18,674 bases of DNA, taken from positions 1-18,674 of the forward strand of contig DHJA01000107.1 in NCBI GenBank assembly GCA_002404095.1. Direction: 5' to 3'. The notes under the pieces are model-generated. The model was given only the letters and a program-made list of their open reading frames with translations, was not told the origin of the DNA and made no database searches. The translations under genes and the position numbers were made by a program. Positions 1-9,669 of this stretch are shown one piece after another (position 1 is the stretch's first letter; each line of letters begins with the position of its first letter). This stretch comes from Planctomycetaceae bacterium UBA4732. Lineage in GTDB: Bacteria; Planctomycetota; Planctomycetia; Gemmatales; Gemmataceae.

Positions 1-75
1 CGTACCATCCTCTGGACGGCGTTGCATGGCACCCCCACTTGCGTAGATACTAATGGGATAAACCCGGCGGCTCGC

Positions 76-603
76 CTACCGCGCCGCGACGCCCATCTTG
101 CGCGCTTCGCCGATGGCCTCGCGGATGCGCTGAAACGGCTCGGCCAGATCGAAGGCGCCATCCAGTCGTTCGAGGATGTCGTTTATGGCTGCCGTATCGT
201 CGAAGCGCGGGTGACAGCGAAAAGGCCGCCGTCCTCTTACCGTCTCAGCCGGCGCTGGCGGCGTCAACCACGCCACCGGCACGTCGAGTTTCAGACGCAA
301 ATCCAACACTTCCTCGCGATCTGTCACTACCAGCTGAACGGCAACGCCCGCCTTCTCCACCAGTGTCTTACCGATCAGGTCCGCACAGACATACGCCTCG
401 AGTGTCCCGCCGTAGAGGATTTGCTGTACCCGGTTGGGCTGCACCGCGCTGGTCAAGCGAAACTCCAACGGCCGGCCCCAGCCGTTCACGGCCAGATAGC
501 CGCCAAGGTATCCGTTGGCCTCATGGAACACCGTCAGAAAGCCCAGCTGAAGGGTGCCGATGGTCCTGTCCGAAACGGCGAGCGGAGCAGCGGTAGCGCT
601 CAA
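76..603 (-). CDS. Conserved hypothetical protein (planctomycete type), TTG start
   Basis: 175-residue soluble protein with no signal peptide or membrane segment. I chose the TTG at 601-603 because a strong Shine-Dalgarno (GGGAGGA on the minus strand, 611-617) sits about 6 nt upstream; no ATG lies near the expected N-terminus. The N-terminal half has a beta-rich look (segments such as TIGTLQLGFLTVFHEANGYLGGYL, here only cited in part: TIGTLQLGFLTVF), followed by RPLEFRLTSAVQPNRVQ and a Leu-rich helix near the C-terminus. The style matches small conserved planctomycete proteins I recall only as hypothetical. No catalytic motif is visible and I assign no function. It is divergent from the ParA-like gene at 954, with about 350 bases between them. 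Confidence 0.75.
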   Translation of the reverse strand: MSATAAPLAVSDRTIGTLQLGFLTVFHEANGYLGGYLAVNGWGRPLEFRLTSAVQPNRVQQILYGGTLEAYVCADLIGKTLVEKAGVAVQLVVTDREEVLDLRLKLDVPVAWLTPPAPAETVRGRRPFRCHPRFDDTAAINDILERLDGAFDLAEPFQRIREAIGEARKMGVAAR

Positions 604-617
604 GGTGGTTTCCTCCC

Positions 618-953
618 GGTGGGACGGGCGATGGCCGGATCGGCAATTTACACGGCCGGACGGCCCTGACAGGGACAGGCATATCTATCTACTCGGGCAA
701 ATAGGCGCGACGACTTGAGTGGAACAAAAAGGTTGCGTTCGGGCCGTTCCCAGGAGGAAAAATCGCACTGCCGCCCCTGTCGCCTGAGTTTGTGAGGTAA
801 GTAATGATTGTAAGGGTTACGGTGGAATCCGCGAATTTCGAGTTCGTGAGCCGGCGCCGAACCCACCCGCGAACTATGGTTGAGGTATCGCCCAAGCGGT
901 AGCATGTGGCGCCGTGCCTTGGCGCCGCATCGTACCTTCTGGTGGAGAACCCC
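618..953. other. Intergenic region between divergent genes, with a possible small ORF
   Basis: This stretch separates the minus-strand hypothetical gene from the plus-strand ParA-like gene and should hold both promoters. I see no convincing -35/-10 pair. A 32-codon plus-strand ORF (804-902) begins with ATG seven bases after GAGG and ends just before the ParA-like gene. It could be a leader peptide or chance. Long minus-strand ORFs crossing this region are antisense to the ParA-like gene and look spurious. No RNA gene was recognised. Confidence 0.4.
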
Positions 954-2288
954 GTGCGGAAACTCTTGGTCGCCAGCCAGAAGGGGGGCGTCGGCAAGAC
1001 GACGACCTCGATCAACCTCGCGGCCGCCGCTGCCTTGGCCGATACGCGCGTCCTGTTGCTGGACGCCGATCCGCTCAGCAGCGTCTCGACGACGCTCAAC
1101 CTCGAAAGTCATCCCCGGCGCCGATTGCTGCGTGAGACCGGCGTGGACTTGCCGGGCGTTCTGGTGTGCGACGTGCTGCCGGGCCTGGACGTACTCAGCC
1201 CCTACGAATCCGGCGCTTGTTCCGACGCGGAGTTCGACGATCTCCTTCGTCTGCTGGAGTCGCCGCAATTTCAGGCCAGCTACGGTTGTCTTATCGTCGA
1301 TTCGCCGCCGTTTCTCGGGGCCAACCCCGGCCAACTCGTGGGGGCTTGCGACGGCCTGATCGTCGTCATGCGGGCCGAGCCGTTGGCGCACCGCACCCTG
1401 CCGGCTTTCTTGGAGCTGGTGCAGCGTGCGCGAGGGCAACATCCAGTCAAGACGCACGGCGTCTTGCTGACCCTGGCGGACGGCGAGGCGGAGGGCGGAC
1501 CTTGCGAAAACGAGCTACGCGGCCGCCTCGGCGGTCGCGTTTTGGAACAGACGATTCCGTTTGACGCACAGGTCAACCGGGCCTCCGAGCGTGGGCGCAT
1601 CGCGGCGGAGGCGTCGCCCGATTCGCCGGCCGCGGCGCGCTATCATCGCCTTGCCGAGGCGCTGAAACTGGCCGCCGATCCTTTGCCGCTCAAGAAAGCG
1701 CCCGGCGCGGCGCCTCTGATCGCCGCCGCGACCGCGGTGCTGCAATCCGTCGGCGCGCCGAACCCGCCGGACAGCCCCGGCGAAATCGAATTGCCGCCCG
1801 AGCTGGACTTGCCATCGTTCGACCACCTGTCGATGATCGGTTCACCGTCGCTGACGCTGCCTGCGTTCCGTCCGCCGCCGTCGGCGCCGCGCGCCCGTTT
1901 GCGACCGGTGCCGACGGGGCCGGAAGAGGACGCGCCCGTCGCGCCCATCGCGCGGAAACCCGCTTTACGTTTCGCAACGTCCCGGTCGTGGCTGTTGGGA
2001 GCCGGCCTGGCCGCGGTTGTCGGCGTCAGTATTCCTTTCATCCCCCTGCGCGACTTCGTACTGCCGATCACCGTCGGCTTGGGCGTGGCGGCGGCGGTGG
2101 TCCTCGCGTTGCGGCTGGCGGCGACCGCTCCGGAAGCCGACAAAAAGCCGGTCTTAACTGTCAAGCCGCTTTCGCGCCGTGTGAAGAGGCTTGACAACAC
2201 GGACGGCCGAAAGGGCGCCGCCACACGCTTGGCCGCGCTGACTCGCAAGTCGCCTTCGGGGTCTCACCGAAGACCAAAGCGCATGTAG
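954..2288 (+). CDS. ParA/MinD-type ATPase with C-terminal membrane hairpin
   Basis: 444 residues from the GTG at 954. That start gives the classic ParA opening MRKLLVASQKGGVGKTTT and has GGTGGAG six bases upstream; GTG codons at 906 and 942 are alternatives. The deviant Walker A is KGGVGKTT (10-17), the A' region LLLDADP (34-40) and Walker B CLIVDSPP (112-119), so a dimerising P-loop ATPase is well supported. After about residue 245 a Pro/Ala-rich linker runs to residue 340, followed by two hydrophobic segments (about 346-364 and 369-391) and a very basic tail. Most ParA proteins end after the ATPase domain and bind DNA or membrane reversibly. Here permanent membrane anchoring is inferred. 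No parB or parS partner lies in the window, so chromosome segregation is not implied; a role in positioning a membrane complex is possible but unproven. Confidence 0.85.
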   Translation: MRKLLVASQKGGVGKTTTSINLAAAAALADTRVLLLDADPLSSVSTTLNLESHPRRRLLRETGVDLPGVLVCDVLPGLDVLSPYESGACSDAEFDDLLRLLESPQFQASYGCLIVDSPPFLGANPGQLVGACDGLIVVMRAEPLAHRTLPAFLELVQRARGQHPVKTHGVLLTLADGEAEGGPCENELRGRLGGRVLEQTIPFDAQVNRASERGRIAAEASPDSPAAARYHRLAEALKLAADPLPLKKAPGAAPLIAAATAVLQSVGAPNPPDSPGEIELPPELDLPSFDHLSMIGSPSLTLPAFRPPPSAPRARLRPVPTGPEEDAPVAPIARKPALRFATSRSWLLGAGLAAVVGVSIPFIPLRDFVLPITVGLGVAAAVVLALRLAATAPEADKKPVLTVKPLSRRVKRLDNTDGRKGAATRLAALTRKSPSGSHRRPKRM

Positions 2289-2402
2289 ACGATTCCTGTC
2301 GAAACGCGCGGCGTGCGCCCTATGATAACGGCGCCAGGCGTTCCACCCTTTTCGTCTCCGACTCGGAACACCTCGGATCAACCCGCCGCGCCGAGGGTAC
2401 GC

Positions 2403-3515
2403 ATGCACGAGCCTTCTCACGCCTTCCTGAAAAAGCTCCTCGAAACCCCCAGCCCCTCCGGCTACGAACGTCCCATCCAGGACGTGGTTCGCGGTTGGGC
2501 CGCCGACTTCGCCGATGAAGTACGCACCGACCGCCACGGCAACGTCCTCGCCATCCGTCACGCCGGCCTCCCCCACCCAACCCTCCCCCGTCCGCAGGGG
2601 AAGGGCAGGGAGGGGGAAAGCGAACCGCCGCGCGTCATGCTGGCCGGCCACTGCGACCAGATCGGCCTCATGATCCAGTACATCGACGACAACGGCTTTC
2701 TCTACGTCCAGCCCATTGGTGGCTGGGACATGCAAATCCTCCTCGGTCAGCACCTGACCGTGTGGACGAAGCAAGGCCCGGTCGCCGGCGTCGTCTCGCG
2801 CCGGGCGCCGCATCTGATGACCACCGACGAACGCAACAAGGTGCCGCAGTTCAGCGACGTTTGGGTCGATATCGGCGCCAAGGATCGCAAGGACGCCGAG
2901 GAATTGATATCGCCTGGCGACCCAGTGACGGTCGAACTCGGCTATCGACCCTTGCGCAACGGTTTGGCGGCGTCTCCGGCGATGGACGATAAAGTCGGTC
3001 TTTGGACGGTCATGGAGACGTTGCGGCTGTTGCGCGACCGGCCGTTGCAGTGCAGCGTCTATTGCGTTTCGACGGTGCAAGAGGAAATCGGCCTGCGCGG
3101 CGCCACCACCAGTGCCTACGGCATCCATCCGACTGTCGGCGTGGCAGTGGACGTGTGCCACGCCACAGACACGCCGGGCAACGACAAAAAGCAGCTGGGC
3201 GACACGCGGCTCGGCGGCGGTCCAGTGTTGTTCCGCGGTCCGAACATCAATCCACGCGTGCTGGAGCGGCTGCAAGAGTCGGCGAAAACCATTGAGGTTC
3301 CGGTGCAGGTGCGCGGCACACCGCGCGCGACCGGTACTGACGCCAACACCATGCAGCTCAGCCGCGAAGGCGTGGCCGTCGGTCTGGTCGGCATTCCCAA
3401 TCGTTACATGCACAGTCCTGTTGAAGTGGTATGCCTCGACGACCTCGATCGGGCGGCGCGGCTATTGGCGGAGTTTTGCGCGACGGTTACACCGCAAATG
3501 GATTGGACGCCGTGA
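2403..3515 (+). CDS. M42 family metallopeptidase (glutamyl aminopeptidase/endoglucanase-like)
   Basis: 370 residues from the ATG at 2403, which fits the family N-terminus ([15 protein letters not shown]); an upstream in-frame extension to 2313 has no family similarity. M42 enzymes are cytosolic dinuclear metal aminopeptidases that form tetrahedral dodecamers and trim peptides. All expected active-site residues are visible: His83 in AGHCDQIG, Asp195-Asp196 in AMDDKVG, catalytic Glu227 and ligand Glu228 in QEEIGLRGA, Asp250 in [10 protein letters not shown] and His337 in MHSPVE. The oddity is a Pro/Gly/Arg-rich insert at about residues 55-75, between NVLAIRHAG and VMLAGHCD, encoded by a palindromic DNA element. 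It lies in a loop before the first metal ligand, so activity is probably kept. tadA follows with a Shine-Dalgarno touching this stop codon. Confidence 0.93.
   Translation: MHEPSHAFLKKLLETPSPSGYERPIQDVVRGWAADFADEVRTDRHGNVLAIRHAGLPHPTLPRPQGKGREGESEPPRVMLAGHCDQIGLMIQYIDDNGFLYVQPIGGWDMQILLGQHLTVWTKQGPVAGVVSRRAPHLMTTDERNKVPQFSDVWVDIGAKDRKDAEELISPGDPVTVELGYRPLRNGLAASPAMDDKVGLWTVMETLRLLRDRPLQCSVYCVSTVQEEIGLRGATTSAYGIHPTVGVAVDVCHATDTPGNDKKQLGDTRLGGGPVLFRGPNINPRVLERLQESAKTIEVPVQVRGTPRATGTDANTMQLSREGVAVGLVGIPNRYMHSPVEVVCLDDLDRAARLLAEFCATVTPQMDWTP
2569..2617 (+). repeat. Palindromic element inserted in frame within the M42 peptidase gene
   Basis: A C-rich arm (2569-2588) is followed by a short CGTCCGCA loop and a G-rich arm (2597-2617) that pairs imperfectly with it, making a roughly 20-bp stem. 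Translated it gives [16 protein letters not shown], a tract alien to the peptidase family and typical of small palindromic repeats that insert within genes without breaking the frame. The length keeps the reading frame open. Confidence 0.7.
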
Positions 3516-3525
3516 GGACCGGCTC

Positions 3526-4035
3526 GTGGAATTATCCCCCTTCGACCTGCCGCTGACCGATCCACGACATCCGTTCCACATCCAGCACATGGAAATGGCG
3601 TTGGACGAGGCCGGCGTCGCGGCTTCCGAGGGGGAAGTCCCGGTCGGCGCCGTCATCGTCTCATTCGAGCGCGGCGTCATCGCTCAGGCGCACAATCAGC
3701 GCGAACAACTCCTCGACCCCACGGCCCACGCCGAGATGATCGCCATTACCCAGGCCGCCGAGGCGTTGCGGTCGTGGCGCTTGGAAGACTGCGCCCTGTA
3801 CGTCACGCTGGAACCATGCCCGATGTGCGCCGGCGCCATCGTCCAGGCCCGGCTGCCGATGGTCGTTTACGGCTGTACGGACCCCAAAGCCGGCGCCTGC
3901 GATACGCTTTATCAGATCCCCACCGACCCGCGCCTTAATCACCGCGCTCGTGTGGTAAGTGGCGTCCTGGCCGAGCGGTGCGCCGAGATGTTGAGCGAGT
4001 TCTTCGCGGCCCGGCGCCGGGAGGGAAAGAAGTAG
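3526..4035 (+). CDS. tadA: tRNA-specific adenosine deaminase TadA
   Basis: 169 residues. TadA converts adenosine 34 to inosine in the anticodon of tRNA-Arg(ACG) so that it can read CGU, CGC and CGA. The zinc site and catalytic residues are intact: His68-Ala-Glu70 (TAHAEM) and Cys98/Cys101 in [28 protein letters not shown] and the DPRLNHR segment also fit the family. I chose GTG 3526 because GAGGA (about 3514-3518) lies eight bases upstream and overlaps the stop of the peptidase gene. The ATG at 3589 would leave a shorter protein still containing the deaminase core. The 10-nt gap to the peptidase suggests co-transcription and translational coupling. A transposon relic lies 31 bases after the stop, and the probable original terminator lies beyond it. 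Confidence 0.94.
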   Translation: MELSPFDLPLTDPRHPFHIQHMEMALDEAGVAASEGEVPVGAVIVSFERGVIAQAHNQREQLLDPTAHAEMIAITQAAEALRSWRLEDCALYVTLEPCPMCAGAIVQARLPMVVYGCTDPKAGACDTLYQIPTDPRLNHRARVVSGVLAERCAEMLSEFFAARRREGKK

Positions 4036-4066
4036 GACGCGAATGTGATAGCAAAATGTAGCTTTT

Positions 4067-4100
4067 AACCCTCGTTCCCAAACTCTGAGCTTGTGAATTT
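4067..4100 (+). repeat. Left terminal inverted repeat of the transposon relic
   Basis: Begins AACCCTCGTTCCCA and ends GAGCTTGTGAATTT. It is complementary to 4745-4778 except for two adjacent bases in the middle. Confidence 0.85.
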
Positions 4101-4704
4101 AAGAACCTGTGGCTGCTAGGTAACACAAAACAAGCGTGGCACAGCCGACGTTCGCAGCGTCAGATGCCGATTTTTCGTGCCGCTTCAGCCGGTGACGGTC
4201 GTGGTATGCACTGCCAACCCCGTCCCACCTCCCCTGGCGATCCCCGATTGCTCCTACCGCCGCCGTTTGGGCCGCCCGCAGAGCGACCGTCCGCCGCAGA
4301 TTGTGGACCAATGCTTGCAGCAACGCTACCGCCAGCACTTTTTGTCGGCCGCGGACCGTCGCCCGATACATCCCACGCTGACGCGCTCCCGCATTCACCC
4401 GCTCCGCCGTCGCTGCACGCAGCTTGTAGGTCTCCTTCGCCGCCGCCGTCCCTATCCGCTGACGCCACGCCCCCACGCCGGGACCATCGTTCTTTTTGGG
4501 CTGATACGGGCCTTCTCCCTTTGCCTTCTTCGACTCCTCGTTCTTGATGGGACCAAGCACGTTGACGCCGTCCCGCTCCGCTTGCTCCATGTCCTCAAGA
4601 GTCGTGAAGCCGCCCTCGACCAACATCTCCAGGGGCTCGCCCAGATCGAGAAGCAGGCCGACAGGGGTTAGGTCGGGGGCGGAGTCAGCAGGAGTAGTAT
4701 TCAT
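4099..4704 (-). pseudogene. Transposase, C-terminal fragment (IS1182/DDE-like)
   Basis: The 201-codon frame contains hallmarks of the C-terminal half of DDE transposases of IS1182-like elements: LVEGGFTTLEDMEQAE, a YQPKKNDGPGVGAWRQRIG region with the expected spacing, then the KETYKLRAATAERVN segment with the conserved Glu, and VRGRQKVLAVALLQALVHNLRRTV. Family members are typically over 400 residues; the first half, with the initial catalytic Asp residues, is absent, and the frame opens about 40 bases inside the right inverted repeat. The last ~40 residues look non-native. It is a non-functional remnant; the exact IS family is a recollection by motif, not a search result. Confidence 0.8.
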
Positions 4705-4744
4705 GCGACTAGGTTAGCGCCCTGCGGAAAAAGGGCAAGGTAAA

Positions 4745-4778
4745 AAATTCACAAGCTCAGAGCGTGGGAACGAGGGTT
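4745..4778 (-). repeat. Right terminal inverted repeat of the transposon relic
   Basis: Plus-strand sequence starts AAATTCACAAGCTC and ends CGAGGGTT. It is the reverse complement of 4067-4100 with two mismatches. Confidence 0.85.
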
Positions 4779-4785
4779 TCGACAG

Positions 4786-4806
4786 AGCAATAGCATTGCT
4801 GTTTTT
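4786..4806 (+). terminator. Rho-independent terminator, probably of the M42-tadA unit
   Basis: AGCAAT and ATTGCT form a six-base stem around an AGC loop, followed at once by GTTTTT on the plus strand. No plus-strand gene lies immediately upstream except tadA, from which it is now separated by the transposon relic. The stem is short, hence moderate confidence. Confidence 0.45.
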
Positions 4807-4829
4807 CATTGCACCGGCCTACGCCGCGC

Positions 4830-5396
4830 TCATGGGACTGTGATTCCCTGTAGCGGCCCTTCGCCTCGCACTTCCAGTTCGCGCAATAGCCAGCCTTGCG
4901 GCGGCTGATAGTCGAACGTCGCCGTGCAGAAAATAGGAGCCGCCTCCAGGGCGCCGAACGTGCCTATGACCTTCGCCCGGAACTCCGCGACGGCCGTTTT
5001 TCGCTCACGCGAAATCTCGCCGCAATGCAAGTCGGATATGCGAACTTCGGTGATGTTCCACGTCTTGAGTTGTTCTCGCGCTTTATCGCGCAACGCCGTT
5101 TTGCTGTCCGCGAAGGGGCAATGAAAGCGGTCGGAGACGTTCTCCAGCACGGCGTCGAGGTTGGCCGGCGCCTTGAGTCCGGCGGCCATTGCCTTCACTT
5201 TGCGTTGGATTTGTTCCCGGTCGGTTTCGACGGCGAAGTCCAGGAGGCAGTACAACCCGGCGAGAGCGACGACGCCGGCCGCAGCCGTGAACCAGCGCCG
5301 CTTTCGCGTCCGCGCTCCAAGAACAATGAGCAAGGCCGCCGCTGCCGCCAGGAGAACGTAAACCGAGAGGTGTCCTTCAAACAACCAGTCGAACAT
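4830..5396 (-). CDS. Small two-helix membrane protein of unknown function
   Basis: 188 residues starting MFDWLFEGHLSVYVLL. The ATG at 5396 is supported by GGTGAAG four to five bases upstream; the reading frame continues upstream only as antisense-like sequence inside the enolase gene. Two hydrophobic helices (about 9-28 and 36-55) with a short Arg/Lys-rich turn (TRKRR) place the roughly 130-residue C-terminal part on one side of the membrane. That part is mixed alpha/beta, has three Cys and no motif I recognise; its size would suit an NTF2-like fold, but this is a guess. The start lies only 4 nt after the enolase stop, and its ribosome site overlaps the enolase end, so the two are probably co-transcribed and perhaps coupled. 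Confidence 0.8.
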   Translation of the reverse strand: MFDWLFEGHLSVYVLLAAAAALLIVLGARTRKRRWFTAAAGVVALAGLYCLLDFAVETDREQIQRKVKAMAAGLKAPANLDAVLENVSDRFHCPFADSKTALRDKAREQLKTWNITEVRISDLHCGEISRERKTAVAEFRAKVIGTFGALEAAPIFCTATFDYQPPQGWLLRELEVRGEGPLQGITVP

Positions 5397-5400
5397 ATCT

Positions 5401-7036
<1,636 letters not shown>

Positions 7037-8485
7037 TCAAGGATCAAGAGGCCAACGGCCGCCTGCTGCAGGCTGTTGAATCTGAAAGGAATCGAAGAAC
7101 TTGAGGGTGTCCGATGAGCCGGCCCGGACTTTTGGGCCTAACAATGTCACCATGTATATCCGATCCGTCGCGACATAGATGCGCGCTGCCAGCGTCTTCT
7201 CCACCGTATCAGACTTGTCATTGAAGCGCGGCTCGATCCGGTAATTCAATTGGTAGTATGCCATCCCATTGGAAGGATTCACCATCCCGTCCCGTCCCGG
7301 GTCATATACAAAAACAGGAAAGTCCTGGCCGAGCCGACTCTTGGCGTTGTTGATCGCCTGTAGATTATTGGTGTTGCCGCCGGGAAGCCGATTCAAACCG
7401 CCATCTGCTGTCGCGGCGGGAAAGACGGAAACCGCGAAGCGGACTTCAGGCTCTTGCAGGTTTACCGTGAAAGTAACGGTATCCTTGTCAGGGTTCGCAA
7501 CAAAAGCAGGGGGCGGTTTCTGGGAGATCGCCGGCGATCCAGGGATCTTGACGCGGAAACTGCCGTCCGGCGGCACATAGGTGCGCCATAGCGAAGCTTC
7601 CACGCTGTATGACGGCGTCACGAAGAAGGCAAGAAAGTAGATCGCCGCGCCCAAGCCGACGAGGCTGCCGGCTCCGATCAGTCGAGTGCGCGGCATCAGG
7701 CGAGGCTGCATTACGACGGCAAAGGCAGCGCCCGCCACAACGGCGGCGACAAGGCACCATAAAAAGGCGCTGCCCCAGCTGCCGCCCCAGCTATCGGTCA
7801 CCAGACCGAGCGGGATGGCTGCCAACGCCAGCACCATGAACGCCGGCGGCAGCGCATAAAGATACCAGGGCACGTCGTAGGCGCGACCGTTGGGGAAATC
7901 GCCCTTGCCGCCGAGGAAGCCGGCCGTGTCGCGGGCCAGATGGTATACGGAGGTCCACGGTTTAACAACAGTCAGCTCAACCTCGCGGCCCTCGACGGTC
8001 ACGACGAGCCGATTGGCACCGAGGTAAAGTACTCTGCCGCCGACTGGCGCGAACACCGGCGCTTGTCGCGGCTTGCGCAGGTAGAGGCCCTCGGCGGTCA
8101 ACTCGGCTTCCATTCGACCGCGGAGGACGCGATCCGGGTCGCGCGCTACCAGTACCGAAAAGACCAGCGCCTTTACTGGCGCCGGTACGTGGGCCGACTT
8201 TCTTTGCGGAGTCGCTTCGACGGCCGGCTCGACCCATTCCGGCGCCTCCTCGAACTCTTCGACTGCCGTCACTTCGTCGTCCTGGACCGGGGCCGTGACA
8301 GGTTGCGGCCGCGCGGCGGCACGTTTAATTGGCGCTTCGGCGGCGCGGGCGGCGGACTCGGCGGCCGGGTCGGCTTGCGCGACGAACTCGTCCAAGCACA
8401 GCGGACACTGCACCAACTGGCCGAGTACATTCTCAGGCACACGCAACGGCCGTTTGCAACTGGCGCATGTTATCGCGGCGGACAT
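7037..8485 (-). CDS. Zinc-ribbon-like, three-helix membrane protein of unknown function
   Basis: 482 residues. The N-terminus has two CxxC pairs (CASC at 7-10, CPLC at 27-30) spaced as in small zinc ribbons, then an Ala/Pro/Glu-rich linker to about residue 100, a soluble region (about 105-195), three hydrophobic helices (about 207-229, 237-259 and 268-290) and a soluble C-terminal domain from about 300 that opens with YVPPDGSFRVKIPGSP. That PPDGxFxVxxPG opening recurs in planctomycete membrane proteins I recall as uncharacterised. The ATG at 8485 has AAGGTGG nine bases upstream (8495-8501). It is divergent from the oxidoreductase at 8598. No enzyme motif is seen; a zinc-sensing or assembly role for the ribbon is speculation. 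Confidence 0.82.
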   Translation of the reverse strand: MSAAITCASCKRPLRVPENVLGQLVQCPLCLDEFVAQADPAAESAARAAEAPIKRAAARPQPVTAPVQDDEVTAVEEFEEAPEWVEPAVEATPQRKSAHVPAPVKALVFSVLVARDPDRVLRGRMEAELTAEGLYLRKPRQAPVFAPVGGRVLYLGANRLVVTVEGREVELTVVKPWTSVYHLARDTAGFLGGKGDFPNGRAYDVPWYLYALPPAFMVLALAAIPLGLVTDSWGGSWGSAFLWCLVAAVVAGAAFAVVMQPRLMPRTRLIGAGSLVGLGAAIYFLAFFVTPSYSVEASLWRTYVPPDGSFRVKIPGSPAISQKPPPAFVANPDKDTVTFTVNLQEPEVRFAVSVFPAATADGGLNRLPGGNTNNLQAINNAKSRLGQDFPVFVYDPGRDGMVNPSNGMAYYQLNYRIEPRFNDKSDTVEKTLAARIYVATDRIYMVTLLGPKVRAGSSDTLKFFDSFQIQQPAAGGRWPLDP

Positions 8486-8597
8486 ACGACGTTTCCACCT
8501 TAACGGTCGCGCTGGGTGACGGAAATGGATTGTAAACCACCGCGAGCAATTCGGCCTATAACATTATTCGCCGCGATGAAAACCACGAGGACAGACC
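8486..8597. promoter_or_regulatory. Divergent promoter region
   Basis: The 112 bases between two head-to-head genes must drive both. TATAAC (8557-8562, plus) is a plausible -10 for the oxidoreductase and TACAAT (8529-8534, minus) for the ribbon protein, but neither has a good -35 at standard spacing. Ribosome sites are clear on both sides: AAGGTGG on the minus strand (8495-8501) and GAGGA on the plus strand (8587-8591). Confidence 0.35.
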
Positions 8598-9602
8598 ATG
8601 AAAGCAATGTGCATCAACCGGCTGGGCGATCTCGACGGCCTGCGCGTGGAGGAACGGCCGGACCCGCGACCAGGACCGGGACAAGTGCGCGTCCGAGTAC
8701 GGGCGGCAGCGCTCAACTATCGCGATTTAATGATAATTAAGGGAGTGTATAGCCGTAATCTGGCGTTGCCGCTCGTCCCGCTGTCCGACGGCGCCGGCGA
8801 AGTCGTCGAGGTCGGCGCCGGGGTGACACGGTTCGCCGTCGGCGCCCGTGTAGCCGGCATTTTCATGCAGACTTGGCTGGATGGGGCGCTCACCGAAGCC
8901 AAGAGCAAGTCCGCCCTCGGCGGCGCTATCGACGGGGTTCTGGCCGAACAAATCGTTCTGAACGAGGACGGCCTGGTCGCCGTGCCCGACCACCTCACTT
9001 TTGAGGAAGCGTCCACGTTGCCTTGTGCCGCCGTCACCGCTTGGAACGGCCTGATTGAGGCCGGTTTGCGGCCCGGCGAAACGGTGCTGACGCTGGGCAC
9101 CGGCGGCGTGTCGCTGTTCGCGCTACAGATCGCCCGCATGACCGGGGCGCGCGTCATCGCCACTTCATCGAGCGATGAGAAACTGGAGCGGGCCAAGCAA
9201 CTCGGCGCCTCCGACGGTATTAACTACAAAACAACGCCGGAATGGGATAAAAAGGTGCGAGAGCTGACCGGCGGCGTGGGCGTCGATCATGTTGTCGAAG
9301 TGGGAGGGGCCGGCACGCTGGCGCGGTCGTTGAAGGCCGTTCGTATGGGCGGTCACATTAGCCTGATTGGCGTGCTGGCCGGCGGCGCGGAGTGCAATCC
9401 GACGCCGGTGCTGATGAAGGCCGTCCGCTTGCAGGGCGTCTTCGTTGGCTCGCGCGCCATGTTCGAGGCGATGAACCATGCCATCACGGTGCATGGGCTG
9501 CATCCCGTCATCGACCGCGTGTTCCCCTTCGAGGAGGCCCGCGCCGCCTACCAGCATTTGGAAAGCGGCGCCCACTTCGGCAAGGTCGTCCTACGGTTGT
9601 GA
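8598..9602 (+). CDS. Zinc-free MDR-family NAD(P)-dependent oxidoreductase
   Basis: 334 residues with GAGGA six bases before the ATG. Medium-chain dehydrogenase/reductase architecture: a GroES-like catalytic domain (1 to about 130) and a Rossmann cofactor domain with GTGGVSLFALQIA (167-179), followed by ATSSSDEKLERAKQLGA. Where zinc alcohol dehydrogenases carry the catalytic Cys, this protein has ALNYRDL (38-44), and the four-Cys structural lobe is missing, so it belongs to the zinc-independent quinone-reductase-like branch. Substrate cannot be told; relatives reduce quinones, enones or oxidise alcohols. The protein is full length and ends with GAHFGKVVLRL, the normal family terminus. It converges on the PadR-linked membrane protein with 67 nt between. 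Confidence 0.92.
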   Translation: MKAMCINRLGDLDGLRVEERPDPRPGPGQVRVRVRAAALNYRDLMIIKGVYSRNLALPLVPLSDGAGEVVEVGAGVTRFAVGARVAGIFMQTWLDGALTEAKSKSALGGAIDGVLAEQIVLNEDGLVAVPDHLTFEEASTLPCAAVTAWNGLIEAGLRPGETVLTLGTGGVSLFALQIARMTGARVIATSSSDEKLERAKQLGASDGINYKTTPEWDKKVRELTGGVGVDHVVEVGGAGTLARSLKAVRMGGHISLIGVLAGGAECNPTPVLMKAVRLQGVFVGSRAMFEAMNHAITVHGLHPVIDRVFPFEEARAAYQHLESGAHFGKVVLRL

Positions 9603-9669
9603 GGAGACGGCGGCTTGGGAGTCCGTCAACGCTCCGAACCAATTCCGACCGCCGGAAACTGAAACGGCG

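Larger units (their letters stand above)
4067..4778. mobile_element. Internally deleted insertion sequence (MITE-like), 712 bp
   Basis: Two 34-bp terminal inverted repeats (4067-4100 and 4745-4778) match at 32 of 34 positions and bracket only the C-terminal part of a transposase, read on the minus strand. The N-terminal and catalytic-core coding DNA is missing, so the unit cannot move by itself but could be mobilised by a full-length relative because both ends are preserved. I could not define a target-site duplication. The element sits between tadA and a hairpin terminator that probably belonged to tadA. Confidence 0.8.

Noticed and set aside
648..1457. 269-codon minus-strand frame
   Set aside because: Antisense to the ParA-like ATPase domain; Arg/Gln/His-rich with no family similarity, as expected for a GC-rich shadow frame.
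2154..3413. 419-codon minus-strand frame
   Set aside because: Lies opposite the M42 peptidase, whose complete active site proves the plus strand; the frame is His/Arg/Val-rich without motifs.
4177..4671. Plus-strand frames over the transposon relic
   Set aside because: Pro/Arg-rich and opposite the recognisable transposase C-terminus.
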